From assembly GCF_001429545.1 (NCBI RefSeq), contig NZ_LMSP01000045.1, positions 187,731 through 251,730 on the forward strand: DNA of 64,000 nt, written 5' to 3'. The notes under the pieces were generated by a model that saw only the letters and a program-made list of their open reading frames with translations, made no database searches and had not been told where the DNA came from. This document shows positions 8,524 to 16,870 of the stretch, in pieces. Source of the stretch: Paenibacillus sp. Soil787. GTDB lineage: Bacteria > Bacillota > Bacilli > Paenibacillales > NBRC-103111. The translations under genes were made by a program, and so were the position numbers. Each line of letters begins with the position of its first letter. The first letter of the stretch is position 1.

Positions 8524-8558
8524 AAGAAGCGGGTTCAATCCTAGCTTCTTTTTTTTTG
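8524..8558 (+). terminator. Intrinsic terminator
   Basis: AAGAAGC at 8524-8530 pairs with GCTTCTT at 8544-8550, followed by a long T run. Confidence 0.75.
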
Positions 8559-8619
8559 CTATCATAATTAATAGGTCATTGGTATAATTAAGGCATATTA
8601 CGTCTCGGAGGTGCAGAAA

Positions 8620-9273
8620 TTGCTTCCTAATGTCAACCAGATATTACATATGCATGTGAATAGCATCGACGATGAAGAGTCCAAAATTGAATACAAGTCG
8701 AGAATTGCTGACGTTACGGATAGTGTGATTGCTATTGAGGTCCCGCTAAATGAAAAGACAGGCCGACTCAAGAAGCTTTATCAAGGTGATGAATTAAACA
8801 CCTTCTTTTTAGGTCAAGGCGGAGTGAAGCACTACTTCACTACTTCCGTTACTGGTTTCAGAGAAGACGTGATTCACTTAGTGGAACTTCGTAAACCAGA
8901 GCCTGAAGCCATTACGCAAGTTCAACGCAGAAGTTTTCTAAGGGTACTCGCGGAACTTGAAATTGCCGTTAAATTGTCAGATCAAATTCAATTCATTGGT
9001 GTGACAGACGATGTCGGCGGTGGCGGGATTTCATTTGTCTGTGAGGGTCATATTCCAATCGGAATGAATGCCATTATCTCATGTTGGGTTCTTGCTCCAT
9101 TCAAGAATGGTAATATTGAGCATATTCCGTTTACTGGCGAGGTTGTCCGCGTTAAACAGCTCGAGTCTGGCAAACAATTGGCCATGATTAGATTTACGGA
9201 TATAGCCGATCGTGAACGACAGAAACTTATTCGCTTTTGCTTCGAGAGACAAATGGATTTCCGTAAAAGATGA
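8620..9273 (+). CDS. motI: PilZ-domain flagellar clutch/brake protein (YpfA/MotI type)
   Basis: This 217-aa protein has a YcgR-N-like N-terminal domain and a C-terminal PilZ domain with the cyclic-di-GMP motifs QRRSFLR (RxxxR, near residue 106) and DDVGGGGISF. The B. subtilis orthologue YpfA (MotI/DgrA) binds cyclic-di-GMP and disengages the flagellar motor. In the second motif the usual Ser of (D/N)xSxxG is Gly. Start TTG 8620 has GGAGGTG 6 nt upstream; the GTG at 8611 lies inside that ribosome site. In B. subtilis ypfA also precedes ypfB and cmk. Confidence 0.85.
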   Translation: MLPNVNQILHMHVNSIDDEESKIEYKSRIADVTDSVIAIEVPLNEKTGRLKKLYQGDELNTFFLGQGGVKHYFTTSVTGFREDVIHLVELRKPEPEAITQVQRRSFLRVLAELEIAVKLSDQIQFIGVTDDVGGGGISFVCEGHIPIGMNAIISCWVLAPFKNGNIEHIPFTGEVVRVKQLESGKQLAMIRFTDIADRERQKLIRFCFERQMDFRKR

Positions 9274-9330
9274 TAATATAGGGATCTTTTGACGTAGTCA
9301 AAAGTCTCTCAGCATGTACGCATGAGATTT

Positions 9331-9377
9331 CACCTGCATGGGCATACTACCAAGCAATATGTCAATATGAGCAGGTG
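9331..9377 (+). promoter_or_regulatory. Hairpin that could cover the ypfB ribosome site
   Basis: CACCTGC at 9331-9337 is complementary to GCAGGTG at 9371-9377, which overlaps the AGGTGAGG ribosome site of ypfB. Two more short hairpins lie just upstream (9286-9304 and about 9308-9327). Confidence 0.35.
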
Positions 9378-9386
9378 AGGCTTCTC

Positions 9387-9611
9387 ATGTCAAGGGATCA
9401 GGACCATAAGTCATACGAGCAGCTGTTTATCCTCTTTTCTGCGAAAGTAGAAAAGGTGATTATTCGGACAACGCTCGTATTTTTCGTTGTACTTATTTGT
9501 GTTCAAGCGATGCTTCAAATTCCGTACATACGAAAGCATTTTACACGTGTTGAACCACTAGAGGGAAAGCCCTATATATGGCCTCAAAATGGGAAAGGAG
9601 AGCGCTCTTAG
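9387..9611 (+). CDS. ypfB: YpfB family small membrane protein (DUF5359-like)
   Basis: This 74-aa protein has one hydrophobic segment (about 29-48, VIIRTTLVFFVVLICVQAML) and a basic C-terminal tail (IRKHFTRVEPLEG). It occupies the place of B. subtilis ypfB between ypfA and cmk and resembles it in size and layout. The function is unknown. The ATG at 9387 has AGGTGAGG 6 nt upstream; the earlier start at 9375 overlaps that site. Confidence 0.7.
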   Translation: MSRDQDHKSYEQLFILFSAKVEKVIIRTTLVFFVVLICVQAMLQIPYIRKHFTRVEPLEGKPYIWPQNGKGERS

Positions 9612-9644
9612 ATACAACTAAACGTAATCTAATATGCGTCCAAG

Positions 9645-9675
9645 TTTTGCATATGCCTTTTTAATGTGCTATAAT
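9645..9675 (+). promoter_or_regulatory. Sigma-A promoter for cmk
   Basis: TATAAT at 9670-9675 is preceded by a TGn extended -10. TTTGCA ends 18 nt upstream. The predicted start (about 9682) is only 5 nt before a terminator hairpin. Confidence 0.55.
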
Positions 9676-9686
9676 TTCAATTAATT

Positions 9687-9709
9687 AGCAGGCAGTGCCT
9701 GCTTTTTTG
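9687..9709 (+). terminator. Intrinsic terminator just downstream of the cmk promoter
   Basis: AGCAGGC (9687-9693) and GCCTGCT (9697-9703) form a perfect 7-bp stem with a 3-nt loop and six Ts. It would end the ypfA-ypfB message. Confidence 0.75.
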
Positions 9710-9750
9710 TTCGTAAGGTACTGTGAGGTATTGTTGGGAGGAACAGCAGC

Positions 9751-10434
9751 TTGGAAAAGTTCAATATTGCCATTGATGGTCCTGCTGGAGCCGGTAAAAG
9801 CACCATTGCGCGGCTAGTTGCTAGGGCACTTGGTTTCGTTTACGTGGATACAGGAGCCATGTATCGGGCAGTAACGTGGAAAGTACAACAAGAAGGGCTG
9901 TTACCTGATCAAGAACTAGAAGTGGCTGCCTTGGCGAATCGCATGCAGATTGAGCTCATTCCTCGCGAGGAGGGACAACAGGTTATCGTGGATGGCGTCG
10001 ATGTGACCAAAGAAATCCGTACGACAGCCATAACGGATCATGTCTCCCAAATCGCTAGCTATGGAGCTATACGCCAGCTCCTGGTAACTCTTCAGAAGCA
10101 AATGGCCATAACCAAAGGCGTAGTCATGGATGGTCGCGACATTGGTACTCATGTTATGCCAGACGCGGAGCTCAAAGTATTTCTGACAGCTAGCGTTAAG
10201 GAAAGAGCAGAGCGCCGATTCAAAGAGATGCAAAACAGCGGGACTTGCACCCTTACGCTCTCTGAACTTGAACAGGACATTGCTCGACGCGATCAACTGG
10301 ACCAGAACAGGGAGATTTCACCGCTTAAACGAGCTCATGATGCAGTTTTAATGGACAGTACTTCAATGACCATTGAGGAAGTTGTGGACGAAATCCTTGG
10401 GCTTTGCAAAGACAAAGTCGGAGGTGGCAAATAA
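9751..10434 (+). CDS. cmk: Cytidylate kinase
   Basis: This 227-aa protein phosphorylates CMP and dCMP with ATP in pyrimidine nucleotide recycling in the cytosol. The P-loop GPAGAGKS is at residues 10-17. The family motifs DTGAMYRAVTWK and MDGRDIGTHVMPDAELKVFL and the lid region RRDQLDQNREISPL are all present, and the length is normal. Start TTG 9751 follows GGGAGGAACAGC. plsC follows after one base, so the two are coupled. Confidence 0.95.
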   Translation: MEKFNIAIDGPAGAGKSTIARLVARALGFVYVDTGAMYRAVTWKVQQEGLLPDQELEVAALANRMQIELIPREEGQQVIVDGVDVTKEIRTTAITDHVSQIASYGAIRQLLVTLQKQMAITKGVVMDGRDIGTHVMPDAELKVFLTASVKERAERRFKEMQNSGTCTLTLSELEQDIARRDQLDQNREISPLKRAHDAVLMDSTSMTIEEVVDEILGLCKDKVGGGK

Positions 10435-10435
10435 G

Positions 10436-11017
10436 ATGCTTTATCGCATCGGCAGGGCCTTATTTCGTTTTGTTTTTACTTTGTTTTTCCGTATGCGGGC
10501 TTTAGGAATGGAGAATGTTCCTACACATGGAGCGGTTGTGCTTTGCGGGAATCATACCAGTTTGTTGGATCCGCCTTTATTAGGCACTCCACTTAAGCGT
10601 ATGGTTCATTTTATGGCGAAGGCCGAACTGTTTGATATCCCTGTGTTTGGTTCTATCATTTCTAGAGTAGGTGCTTTTCCTGTGAAACGCGGTGGCGTTA
10701 GCAGAGAATCGATCCGACTTGCGGTACAATTGCTTCGCGATGGTAACATGTTGGGTGTTTTCCCAGAAGGATCGCGGAACAACGCCGGAGGGATGGGCAA
10801 GAAGGGCGCAGCCAGTCTTGCACTTAAATCTGGAGCTGCCGTAGTTCCTGTGGCTATTATAGGCAATTATTCCTTATTCCGCCCCATGACAATTGTATAT
10901 GGAAAACCGCTTGACCTAAGTGTTTATGCGGGTGCAAGCTCCGAAGATTTGGAGCAGGCAACGGAAGCTATTATGAAAGAAATTCGCCGATTACATACTG
11001 CTTATAGCAAAGGTTAA
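10436..11017 (+). CDS. plsC: 1-acyl-sn-glycerol-3-phosphate acyltransferase
   Basis: This 193-aa membrane-associated acyltransferase adds the second acyl chain to lysophosphatidic acid in phospholipid synthesis. The acyltransferase motifs NHTSLLDPP (HxxxxD; His near residue 39) and FPEGSRN are present. The N-terminus is hydrophobic and basic. The ATG at 10436 uses GGAGGTGG at the end of cmk. It pairs functionally with plsY (16.9 kb) and gpsA (17.6 kb), so three glycerophospholipid genes lie within 8 kb. Confidence 0.92.
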   Translation: MLYRIGRALFRFVFTLFFRMRALGMENVPTHGAVVLCGNHTSLLDPPLLGTPLKRMVHFMAKAELFDIPVFGSIISRVGAFPVKRGGVSRESIRLAVQLLRDGNMLGVFPEGSRNNAGGMGKKGAASLALKSGAAVVPVAIIGNYSLFRPMTIVYGKPLDLSVYAGASSEDLEQATEAIMKEIRRLHTAYSKG

Positions 11018-11168
11018 CGAGGATGTATGGAATCGAAAGCTTGGAATTATACTATCTTTAAAGCGAATGGAAGTTATTGTTTTGTTTGAAACAGAGTAGA
11101 AGCTTACAATACTGCTTTGTGACTTATAAATTATTTATTGTTGTTTGTAATTAGAGGAGGGTAATCCC

Positions 11169-12464
11169 ATGTCAGATGAAGTAAAAGTTGAAGATCAAAC
11201 GCAAGAAGCACAAGAAACAGCCGTATCGCAAGCAGAAGCTGAGCACGCTCTTAACAACGTTGCTGTGCTGAAGAAAGGCGCTACCGTTAAAGGTAAAATT
11301 GTTAAGGTAGACGCAGATCAAGCCTTCGTGGATATCGGTTACAAATACGATGGTGTTATCCCAGTTCGTGAGCTTTCTTCCGATGCAGAAGCAACTTTGC
11401 TTGGACAAGAAGTTGAATTGAAAGTTGTTTCAATCAATGATGCGAAAGAAACATTGGTTCTTTCCAAACGTGTTGTTGACAACAGCAAAGTATGGGAGTC
11501 ACTGCAAGGTCAGTTGGATAGCAAAGAAATCATTGAAGCTACTGTATCTGAAGTTGTAAAAGGTGGCCTTGTTGTGGATATCGGTATACGTGGATTCGTA
11601 CCTGCTTCCATGGTTGAGCGTCAATTCGTTGAAGATTTCTCCTCTTACAAAGGCCGCACATTGCGTCTTCGCGTAAAAGAAATCGATCGCGAGAAAAACA
11701 AAGTGATCCTTTCTCAAAAAGACATTCTAGATGAAGAATTCGAAGCTAACAAAAAGAAAATCATCGAAGGCCTTCAAGTAGGTCAAGTACTGGAAGGTAC
11801 TGTTCAACGCTTGACACAATTCGGAGCGTTTATTGATATCGGTGGTATCGACGGACTTGTACACATCTCCGAGCTAGCTTGGCACCATGTAGAACAAGCT
11901 TCTGATGTAGTCAAAGAAGGCGATAAAGTGAAGGTGCAAATCCTTAAGCTTGATCCTTCCAATGATAAAATCAGCTTAAGCATCAAAGCTACACAAGCAG
12001 GTCCATGGGCGAGTGTGGAGAATGATTTCAAAGCTGGTGATATCGTAACAGGTACAGTGAAACGTCTTGCAGCTTTCGGCGCTTTCGTTGAAGTGGCTCC
12101 TGGTGTTGAAGGTCTTGTGCATATTTCCCAGATTGCTCACCGTCACATCGGTACTCCGCATGAAGTATTGAAAGAAGGCCAAGAAGTTCAAGTGAAAATC
12201 TTGGAAATCAATACAGCTGAGAAGCGCGTTAGCTTAAGCATTAAAGATACAGAGGAAGCTCCTGAGGCTCCAGCTGGGGCAGCAGCTCCTTCTGCTGGTA
12301 AACCAGACAGAGAAAGACAACCAAGAGGCGATCGTGACCGCGGAAACAGTGCAAGTCACCAAAAAGAGATTGCTGGCAATGAGAACGTGTCCTTGAGCAA
12401 TCAAGGTCTGTCCATGACACTTGGCGAGCGTTTTGGCGATAAACTTTCCAAATTCAAAAAGTAA
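11169..12464 (+). CDS. rpsA: S1 RNA-binding-domain protein (ribosomal protein S1 homologue, YpfD type)
   Basis: This 431-aa protein has four S1 domains (about 36-105, 121-188, 206-275 and 292-360), each with the G.V..... FGAF(V/I)D/E signature in the last two. A low-complexity A/P/G/R/D-rich tail follows, and a conserved-looking end (LGERFGDKLSKFKK). Firmicute S1 homologues are shorter than the six-domain proteobacterial S1 and their ribosomal role is uncertain; they bind RNA. The ATG at 11169 has AGAGGAGGG 7 nt upstream. Base composition and codon use look like a highly expressed gene. Confidence 0.9.
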   Translation: MSDEVKVEDQTQEAQETAVSQAEAEHALNNVAVLKKGATVKGKIVKVDADQAFVDIGYKYDGVIPVRELSSDAEATLLGQEVELKVVSINDAKETLVLSKRVVDNSKVWESLQGQLDSKEIIEATVSEVVKGGLVVDIGIRGFVPASMVERQFVEDFSSYKGRTLRLRVKEIDREKNKVILSQKDILDEEFEANKKKIIEGLQVGQVLEGTVQRLTQFGAFIDIGGIDGLVHISELAWHHVEQASDVVKEGDKVKVQILKLDPSNDKISLSIKATQAGPWASVENDFKAGDIVTGTVKRLAAFGAFVEVAPGVEGLVHISQIAHRHIGTPHEVLKEGQEVQVKILEINTAEKRVSLSIKDTEEAPEAPAGAAAPSAGKPDRERQPRGDRDRGNSASHQKEIAGNENVSLSNQGLSMTLGERFGDKLSKFKK

Positions 12465-12493
12465 ATGATACGACGCTTAGGGGGACCATAAGA

Positions 12494-13552
12494 ATGCGCA
12501 TCTCACGCAAAATGGAGCATGTCCATTACGCGCTGGAGCTTGGCCAATCGCGGCAGCAAGGGCTGTCAGATATCAAGCTTGTGCATAACTGTCTACCTGA
12601 GACTTCGACGGATCATATAGCATTAACTACGGAAATCGGCGATCTCATTATGAGTTCGCCGATTTTAATTAATGCCATGACGGGCGGCGCTCAGGAGACG
12701 GAAAGCATTAATCGTGAATTGGCCATCTTGGCAAGGGAAAAGGGCATGGCTATGGCCGTTGGATCCCAGATGTCAGCAATTAAAAATAGCGAGGTTGCAT
12801 CGAGCTATCAAGTTGTTCGCCGCGAAAATCCCAAAGGGATCGTATTCGCGAATTTGGGCAGCGAGGCGACCACTGAGCAAGCGGTCCGCGCTGTCGATAT
12901 GATTGAAGCGAATGCGCTTCAAATTCATTTGAACGTCATGCAGGAGCTCATTATGCCGGAAGGGGATCGCAGCTTCGTGGGCATGCTCGGGCGCATTGAA
13001 GCCATAGTTCGGCATGTACAGGTACCCGTCATCGTGAAGGAAGTTGGCTTTGGAATCCTGAAGGATAACGCCAAACAATTGCAGAACATTGGCGTCCGCT
13101 TTTTGGATGTCGGCGGCTCTGGCGGCACGAATTTCGCCGCCATTGAGAATGCCAGACGTCCAGCGGCTTTGGAGTGGTTGAACGAATGGGGCACGCCAAC
13201 CAGCATCGCCTTGTTAGAGGCACTCTCGGTTTATCCACGAGGCGGAGTTATTGCCTCTGGCGGCATTACGAACGCTTTGGAAGCAGCCAAAGCGTTGACA
13301 CTTGGCGCATCAGCGGTTGGCATGGCAGGCGCATTCCTGAAGGTTTTGCGCAGTGAGGGTGTTGATGCGCTCCACCATTTTGCTGATGAGCTTCATCAAG
13401 GACTTACTCTTATTATGACTGCTCTAGGCGCTAATACGATTCAGGCATTAGAGAACTGCCCAGTTGTCATCATGGGCGAAACGGCAGAATGGTGTCGGAC
13501 TAGAGGGGTTAATTTAACTTCATATGCAGAAAGAGCCAATCGGAGTAAATAA
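12494..13552 (+). CDS. fni: Type 2 isopentenyl-diphosphate isomerase
   Basis: This 352-aa FMN- and NAD(P)H-dependent enzyme interconverts IPP and DMAPP, the isoprenoid building blocks. Motifs include INAMTGGA (near residue 60), AVGSQMSAI, and the flavin-binding DVGGSGGTNFAAIE and GGVIASGGI. The N-terminal RKMEHVHYALE is typical of the family. In B. subtilis the gene (ypgA/fni) follows the S1 homologue in the same order. It is relevant to the heptaprenyl diphosphate genes at 26-31 kb. Its GGGGGACC ribosome site precedes the ATG. Confidence 0.94.
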   Translation: MRISRKMEHVHYALELGQSRQQGLSDIKLVHNCLPETSTDHIALTTEIGDLIMSSPILINAMTGGAQETESINRELAILAREKGMAMAVGSQMSAIKNSEVASSYQVVRRENPKGIVFANLGSEATTEQAVRAVDMIEANALQIHLNVMQELIMPEGDRSFVGMLGRIEAIVRHVQVPVIVKEVGFGILKDNAKQLQNIGVRFLDVGGSGGTNFAAIENARRPAALEWLNEWGTPTSIALLEALSVYPRGGVIASGGITNALEAAKALTLGASAVGMAGAFLKVLRSEGVDALHHFADELHQGLTLIMTALGANTIQALENCPVVIMGETAEWCRTRGVNLTSYAERANRSK

Positions 13553-13573
13553 TCGAAATATTGCCATACTATA

Positions 13574-13660
13574 GATCAGGCGGTGCTTCCCTCGTTAAGC
13601 TGGAGTGGAAGCCTGAAGATCCGTAGGCAGGTCGGTGGCATATGTCACCTGATCGCCTAT
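13574..13660 (+). promoter_or_regulatory. Two long hairpins in the fni-yphA gap
   Basis: Hairpin 1 pairs GATCAG (13574-13579) and GCTTCC (13585-13590) with GGAAGC (13607-13612) and CTGAAGATC (to 13621). Hairpin 2 pairs GTAGGC (13623-13628) and GGTG (13634-13637) with CACC (13646-13649) and GCCTAT (13655-13660), around a symmetric 5x5 internal loop. No T run follows, so it is not a standard terminator. Confidence 0.5.
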
Positions 13661-13682
13661 GCATGGGTAGGGTGGTCCGATT

Positions 13683-14309
13683 ATGAATGCCGGTTATTTG
13701 TCTCTCATTCTCCTTTGCATCACGCTGATCTTATTTGCCAGCGGATGGAAAGAACTGTACATCAGAAGTATATCGCACAAGGGCATGCTTCTTTTTTTTG
13801 TCTCCTGGATTGTCTTTTCCAGGTTTACCGTAACGATCCAGCATGTTCAAGTAGGGCTCGTTTATGTTTGGGTACTGCTCATTAGTCTAGGAATTCTTTA
13901 TAGGACAAAAGGGTTCATACATAAGCTGCATTTAGTTTCCATCGGCCTTTTATTAGGTTCTCTTCATTTCTTGTTGCAGCAGCTGCTTGAGATGGACCCC
14001 ATACTTATCGTTCGTAACTCGGATTGGGATACGGCTATATTGCTTGCTGTTATAGTTCTCGTATTACAGCGCAGTGCATGGGAGCAGATCGCGGCACTCT
14101 CGATTGGCTACTTACTAGGAGATATGTATCAGGCGGGAATTCATCCAGTAGATGGCTACCATCATGTCGGTAAGGCGACTTTTCAAGACCAATGGTGGTT
14201 ATCTGTTTTTGCGGCAAGGACGATGACCATCATCCTTCAATCCGCTTATAACGGCTGCCGAAGTATCATTCGCAGCTGGATGGACCGAAGAGGGGGCTGG
14301 AAGAAGTAA
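13683..14309 (+). CDS. yphA: YphA family membrane protein
   Basis: This 208-aa protein has six or so hydrophobic segments from residue 4 to about 165 and a basic C-terminus. It lies between fni and the YIEGIA gene and matches B. subtilis YphA in position, size and hydrophobic profile. The function is unknown. The ribosome site (GGGTAGGGTGG) is GC-rich and follows a strongly structured leader. Its stop overlaps the ATG of the next gene (TAATGG), which suggests coupling. Confidence 0.75.
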   Translation: MNAGYLSLILLCITLILFASGWKELYIRSISHKGMLLFFVSWIVFSRFTVTIQHVQVGLVYVWVLLISLGILYRTKGFIHKLHLVSIGLLLGSLHFLLQQLLEMDPILIVRNSDWDTAILLAVIVLVLQRSAWEQIAALSIGYLLGDMYQAGIHPVDGYHHVGKATFQDQWWLSVFAARTMTIILQSAYNGCRSIIRSWMDRRGGWKK

Positions 14310-15214
14310 TGGATTGGTTCTATTCGCACCGTTATACGGTAGGTATCGTCGTGGGGGTTATTTTTGGCATTCTGGCACGTCTAAATATGCTGAGAACGGA
14401 TTATAGGCAATATCCGACCTATCCTCATGGTAAGATTATACATATTTCCCTTGGTGTCATAGCAGCAGGACTTGGAGCCGTGGCAGTCCCTGCTTTGCTG
14501 GACAAAAATTATACGGCGGTCACTTTCTTATCACTAGCCGCCCAACAGTTTCGAGATGTGCGTAATATGGAAAGACAAAGTCTATCCAAGGTCGATGAAT
14601 TAGAGTTAGTTCCAAGAGGAGCAGCATATATTGAAGGGATAGCGATGGTGTTTGAGGGAAGAAATTATCTGGTTATTTTCTCAGCATTTCTTGCTTCTTT
14701 ATTCAGTATTTTGTTTGCTTGGTATTGGGGGATCGTTGCCGGGATTGTATCCATTTGGATAGCTAACTACTTTAAATCGGGTAACAATCTAGCGAAAATT
14801 GCAGACATTGAGCCTGCCGATATTCGGATGGATGGCCCGGATCTTTACGTCGGCTCGGTATATATAATGAACGTTGGACTCGCAGACAATCGTGACCTAA
14901 TTCTTGAACACGGTCTTGGCTTCTTAATTAAACCCAAAAATCGCAATGCTCGCGTGACGTTAGCTCATTTAGGCCAACGACAAGCTATTCTTCATGATAT
15001 TTCAACCTTATTCGGTGCTTACCGAGATGAAGGGGAGCCTTCTTTACGTCCAATGGCTAAGCTGGATTTGAATACTGGCACATTAGCCGTTCTGCTCCTT
15101 CTGCAGGAGAAAGATGCTGAGAAAACGTTTATTGCTCTTCATCGGGTACCCGTGTTGGAAAGTGCTGTTCGTATGCCGTCTGAAGCGGGGATAAACAAAA
15201 AGAAGGAGGCCTAG
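14309..15214 (+). CDS. YIEGIA-domain membrane protein
   Basis: This 301-aa protein carries the motif that names the family, YIEGIA (near residue 108, in RGAAYIEGIAMVFEG), plus N-terminal and central membrane segments (about 7-25, 45-62 and 120-155) and a soluble C-terminal domain. The family is known from endospore formers and is linked to sporulation; its biochemical role is not clear to me. It is translationally coupled to yphA and followed after 6 nt by its small partner gene. Confidence 0.85.
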   Translation: MDWFYSHRYTVGIVVGVIFGILARLNMLRTDYRQYPTYPHGKIIHISLGVIAAGLGAVAVPALLDKNYTAVTFLSLAAQQFRDVRNMERQSLSKVDELELVPRGAAYIEGIAMVFEGRNYLVIFSAFLASLFSILFAWYWGIVAGIVSIWIANYFKSGNNLAKIADIEPADIRMDGPDLYVGSVYIMNVGLADNRDLILEHGLGFLIKPKNRNARVTLAHLGQRQAILHDISTLFGAYRDEGEPSLRPMAKLDLNTGTLAVLLLLQEKDAEKTFIALHRVPVLESAVRMPSEAGINKKKEA

Positions 15215-15220
15215 ATCAGG

Positions 15221-15400
15221 ATGTCGCAAATCCTAGCTATTGTAACCTTGACGAAGGAACGAATAGGTGGAGGGGCTCCAATCTTCGTTGTAGATAAGGA
15301 AGATGACCTCCAAAAGGTCTCTTTCTCTCTAGAAAAGATATTGGATGCTAATGCTCACGATCTGAAAAATGGCACGATGATTTTGGTCAAGCATACCTGA
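15221..15400 (+). CDS. Small partner of YIEGIA (capping complex subunit type)
   Basis: This 59-aa protein, MSQILAIVTLTKERIGGGAP... ending MILVKHT, begins 6 nt after the YIEGIA stop and has AGAAGGAGG upstream. It matches the small proteins annotated as the capping complex subunit for YIEGIA. It is soluble, with no membrane segment. The constant pairing with the upstream gene in spore formers suggests a complex; this is inference from family knowledge. Confidence 0.75.
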   Translation: MSQILAIVTLTKERIGGGAPIFVVDKEDDLQKVSFSLEKILDANAHDLKNGTMILVKHT

Positions 15401-15411
15401 ATCAGCTGGTG

Positions 15412-15440
15412 TGCCCGCATGATATCATGCGGAGTCTCAA
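15412..15440 (+). other. Palindrome after the YIEGIA pair
   Basis: CCGCATGATATCATGCGG is an 18-bp perfect palindrome inside a longer imperfect stem (GTGCCCGCATG / CATGCGGAG). It is followed by mixed sequence and a TTTTTT only at about 15464, so termination is possible but weak. Confidence 0.4.
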
Positions 15441-15531
15441 ATGAGATTAGCCAAGTCGTGTCTTTTTTGTTATGATGTAAGTTGCGTATTTTTCCATGGT
15501 TGATCATGGAATTCGAAGGAGTGAATGAGTA

Positions 15532-16857
15532 GTGGCTAGACCTGTACTTGCAATTGTTGGCCGACCCAATGTCGGCAAGTCCACCATTTTCAATCGGATC
15601 GTAGGCGATCGGCTTGCGATTGTGGAAGATAAACCGGGTGTTACACGTGATCGATTATACGGCGTAGGCGAATGGCTCAATACGTCATTCAGTGTCATTG
15701 ATACAGGCGGTATTGAAATTGATGGTGAGGATGCCATCCTCAAATCTGTTCGTATTCAAGCTGAGCTTGCAATTGAAGAGGCGGATGTCATTGTTTTTAT
15801 GGTGGATGCCAAAGCGGGAGTTACACCTTCGGATGAAGAAGTTGCCCAGTTGTTATTCCGCTCCAAAAAACCGATCGTACTTGCTGTTAACAAAGTAGAT
15901 AACCTTGCGCGTCAAGATGATATTTATGAGTTCTATTCTTTAGGCTTCGGCGATCCAGTCGGAATTTCAGGCTCCCACGGTATCGGGATCGGTGATTTAC
16001 TTGAAGTTGTTTGCAATTTGTTTCCTGATAAAAAAGACGATGAATACGGCGAAGAGGTCATTAAATTTGCTCTTATCGGTCGCCCGAATGTAGGGAAATC
16101 TTCGATGACGAATGCCATTCTTGGAGAAGAAAGGGTCATCGTAAGTGACGTGGCAGGAACGACGCGCGATGCTATCGATACGCCATTTGAACGGGATGGA
16201 CAAAAGTTTGTTATTATCGATACGGCGGGAATGCGTAAACGGGGTAAAGTCTACGAGAATACGGAGAAATATAGCGTCATGCGTGCTATGAAGGCGATTG
16301 AGCGTGCTGATGTTGTACTCGTCGTTATCGATGGTCAAGAGGGCATTATCGATCAGGACAAGCATATTGCCGGTTATGCGCATGAAGCAGGAAAAGCGAT
16401 CGTGATTGTCGTAAATAAATGGGACATCGTCGATAAAGATGATAAAACGATGCAGCATTTTACACAAACCATTCGTGATCACTTTTTGTTCTTAAGCTAC
16501 GCTCCAATTGTATTTGTTTCAGCCAAAACAACTCAGCGCTTGCACAAGCTATTGCCTGTTATTGTTCAAGTTGCGGAGAATCATTCCCTGCGTGTACAAA
16601 CACATCTTCTCAATGATGTTGTTTCGGATGCAGTAGCCTACAATCCGCCTCCTACGGATAAAGGTAAGCGCCTGCGTATTAACTATGTGACACAAGTCGC
16701 TGTTAAGCCTCCAGTCTTTGTGCTCTTCGTGAATGAGCCTGAGCTCATGCACTTTTCATATGAACGGTACTTGGATAACAAGATTCGTGCCGCTTTCGGT
16801 TTTGAAGGAACACCGATTCGTATCTTAAGCCGTAGGAAATCATCGGACAAAGAATAG
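15532..16857 (+). CDS. der: GTPase Der (EngA)
   Basis: This 441-aa essential ribosome-assembly GTPase acts on the 50S subunit. It has two tandem G domains: G1 motifs GRPNVGKS at residues 10-17 and again at about 183-190, with DTAG/DTGG G3 and NKxD G4 motifs in each (NKVD, NKWD). A C-terminal KH-like domain carries RINYVTQV and ends with a basic tail. The length is standard. It starts with GTG 15532 after GAAGGAGTG. plsY follows after 13 bp. Confidence 0.97.
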   Translation: MARPVLAIVGRPNVGKSTIFNRIVGDRLAIVEDKPGVTRDRLYGVGEWLNTSFSVIDTGGIEIDGEDAILKSVRIQAELAIEEADVIVFMVDAKAGVTPSDEEVAQLLFRSKKPIVLAVNKVDNLARQDDIYEFYSLGFGDPVGISGSHGIGIGDLLEVVCNLFPDKKDDEYGEEVIKFALIGRPNVGKSSMTNAILGEERVIVSDVAGTTRDAIDTPFERDGQKFVIIDTAGMRKRGKVYENTEKYSVMRAMKAIERADVVLVVIDGQEGIIDQDKHIAGYAHEAGKAIVIVVNKWDIVDKDDKTMQHFTQTIRDHFLFLSYAPIVFVSAKTTQRLHKLLPVIVQVAENHSLRVQTHLLNDVVSDAVAYNPPPTDKGKRLRINYVTQVAVKPPVFVLFVNEPELMHFSYERYLDNKIRAAFGFEGTPIRILSRRKSSDKE

Positions 16858-16870
16858 GAGATGTTGTGCA

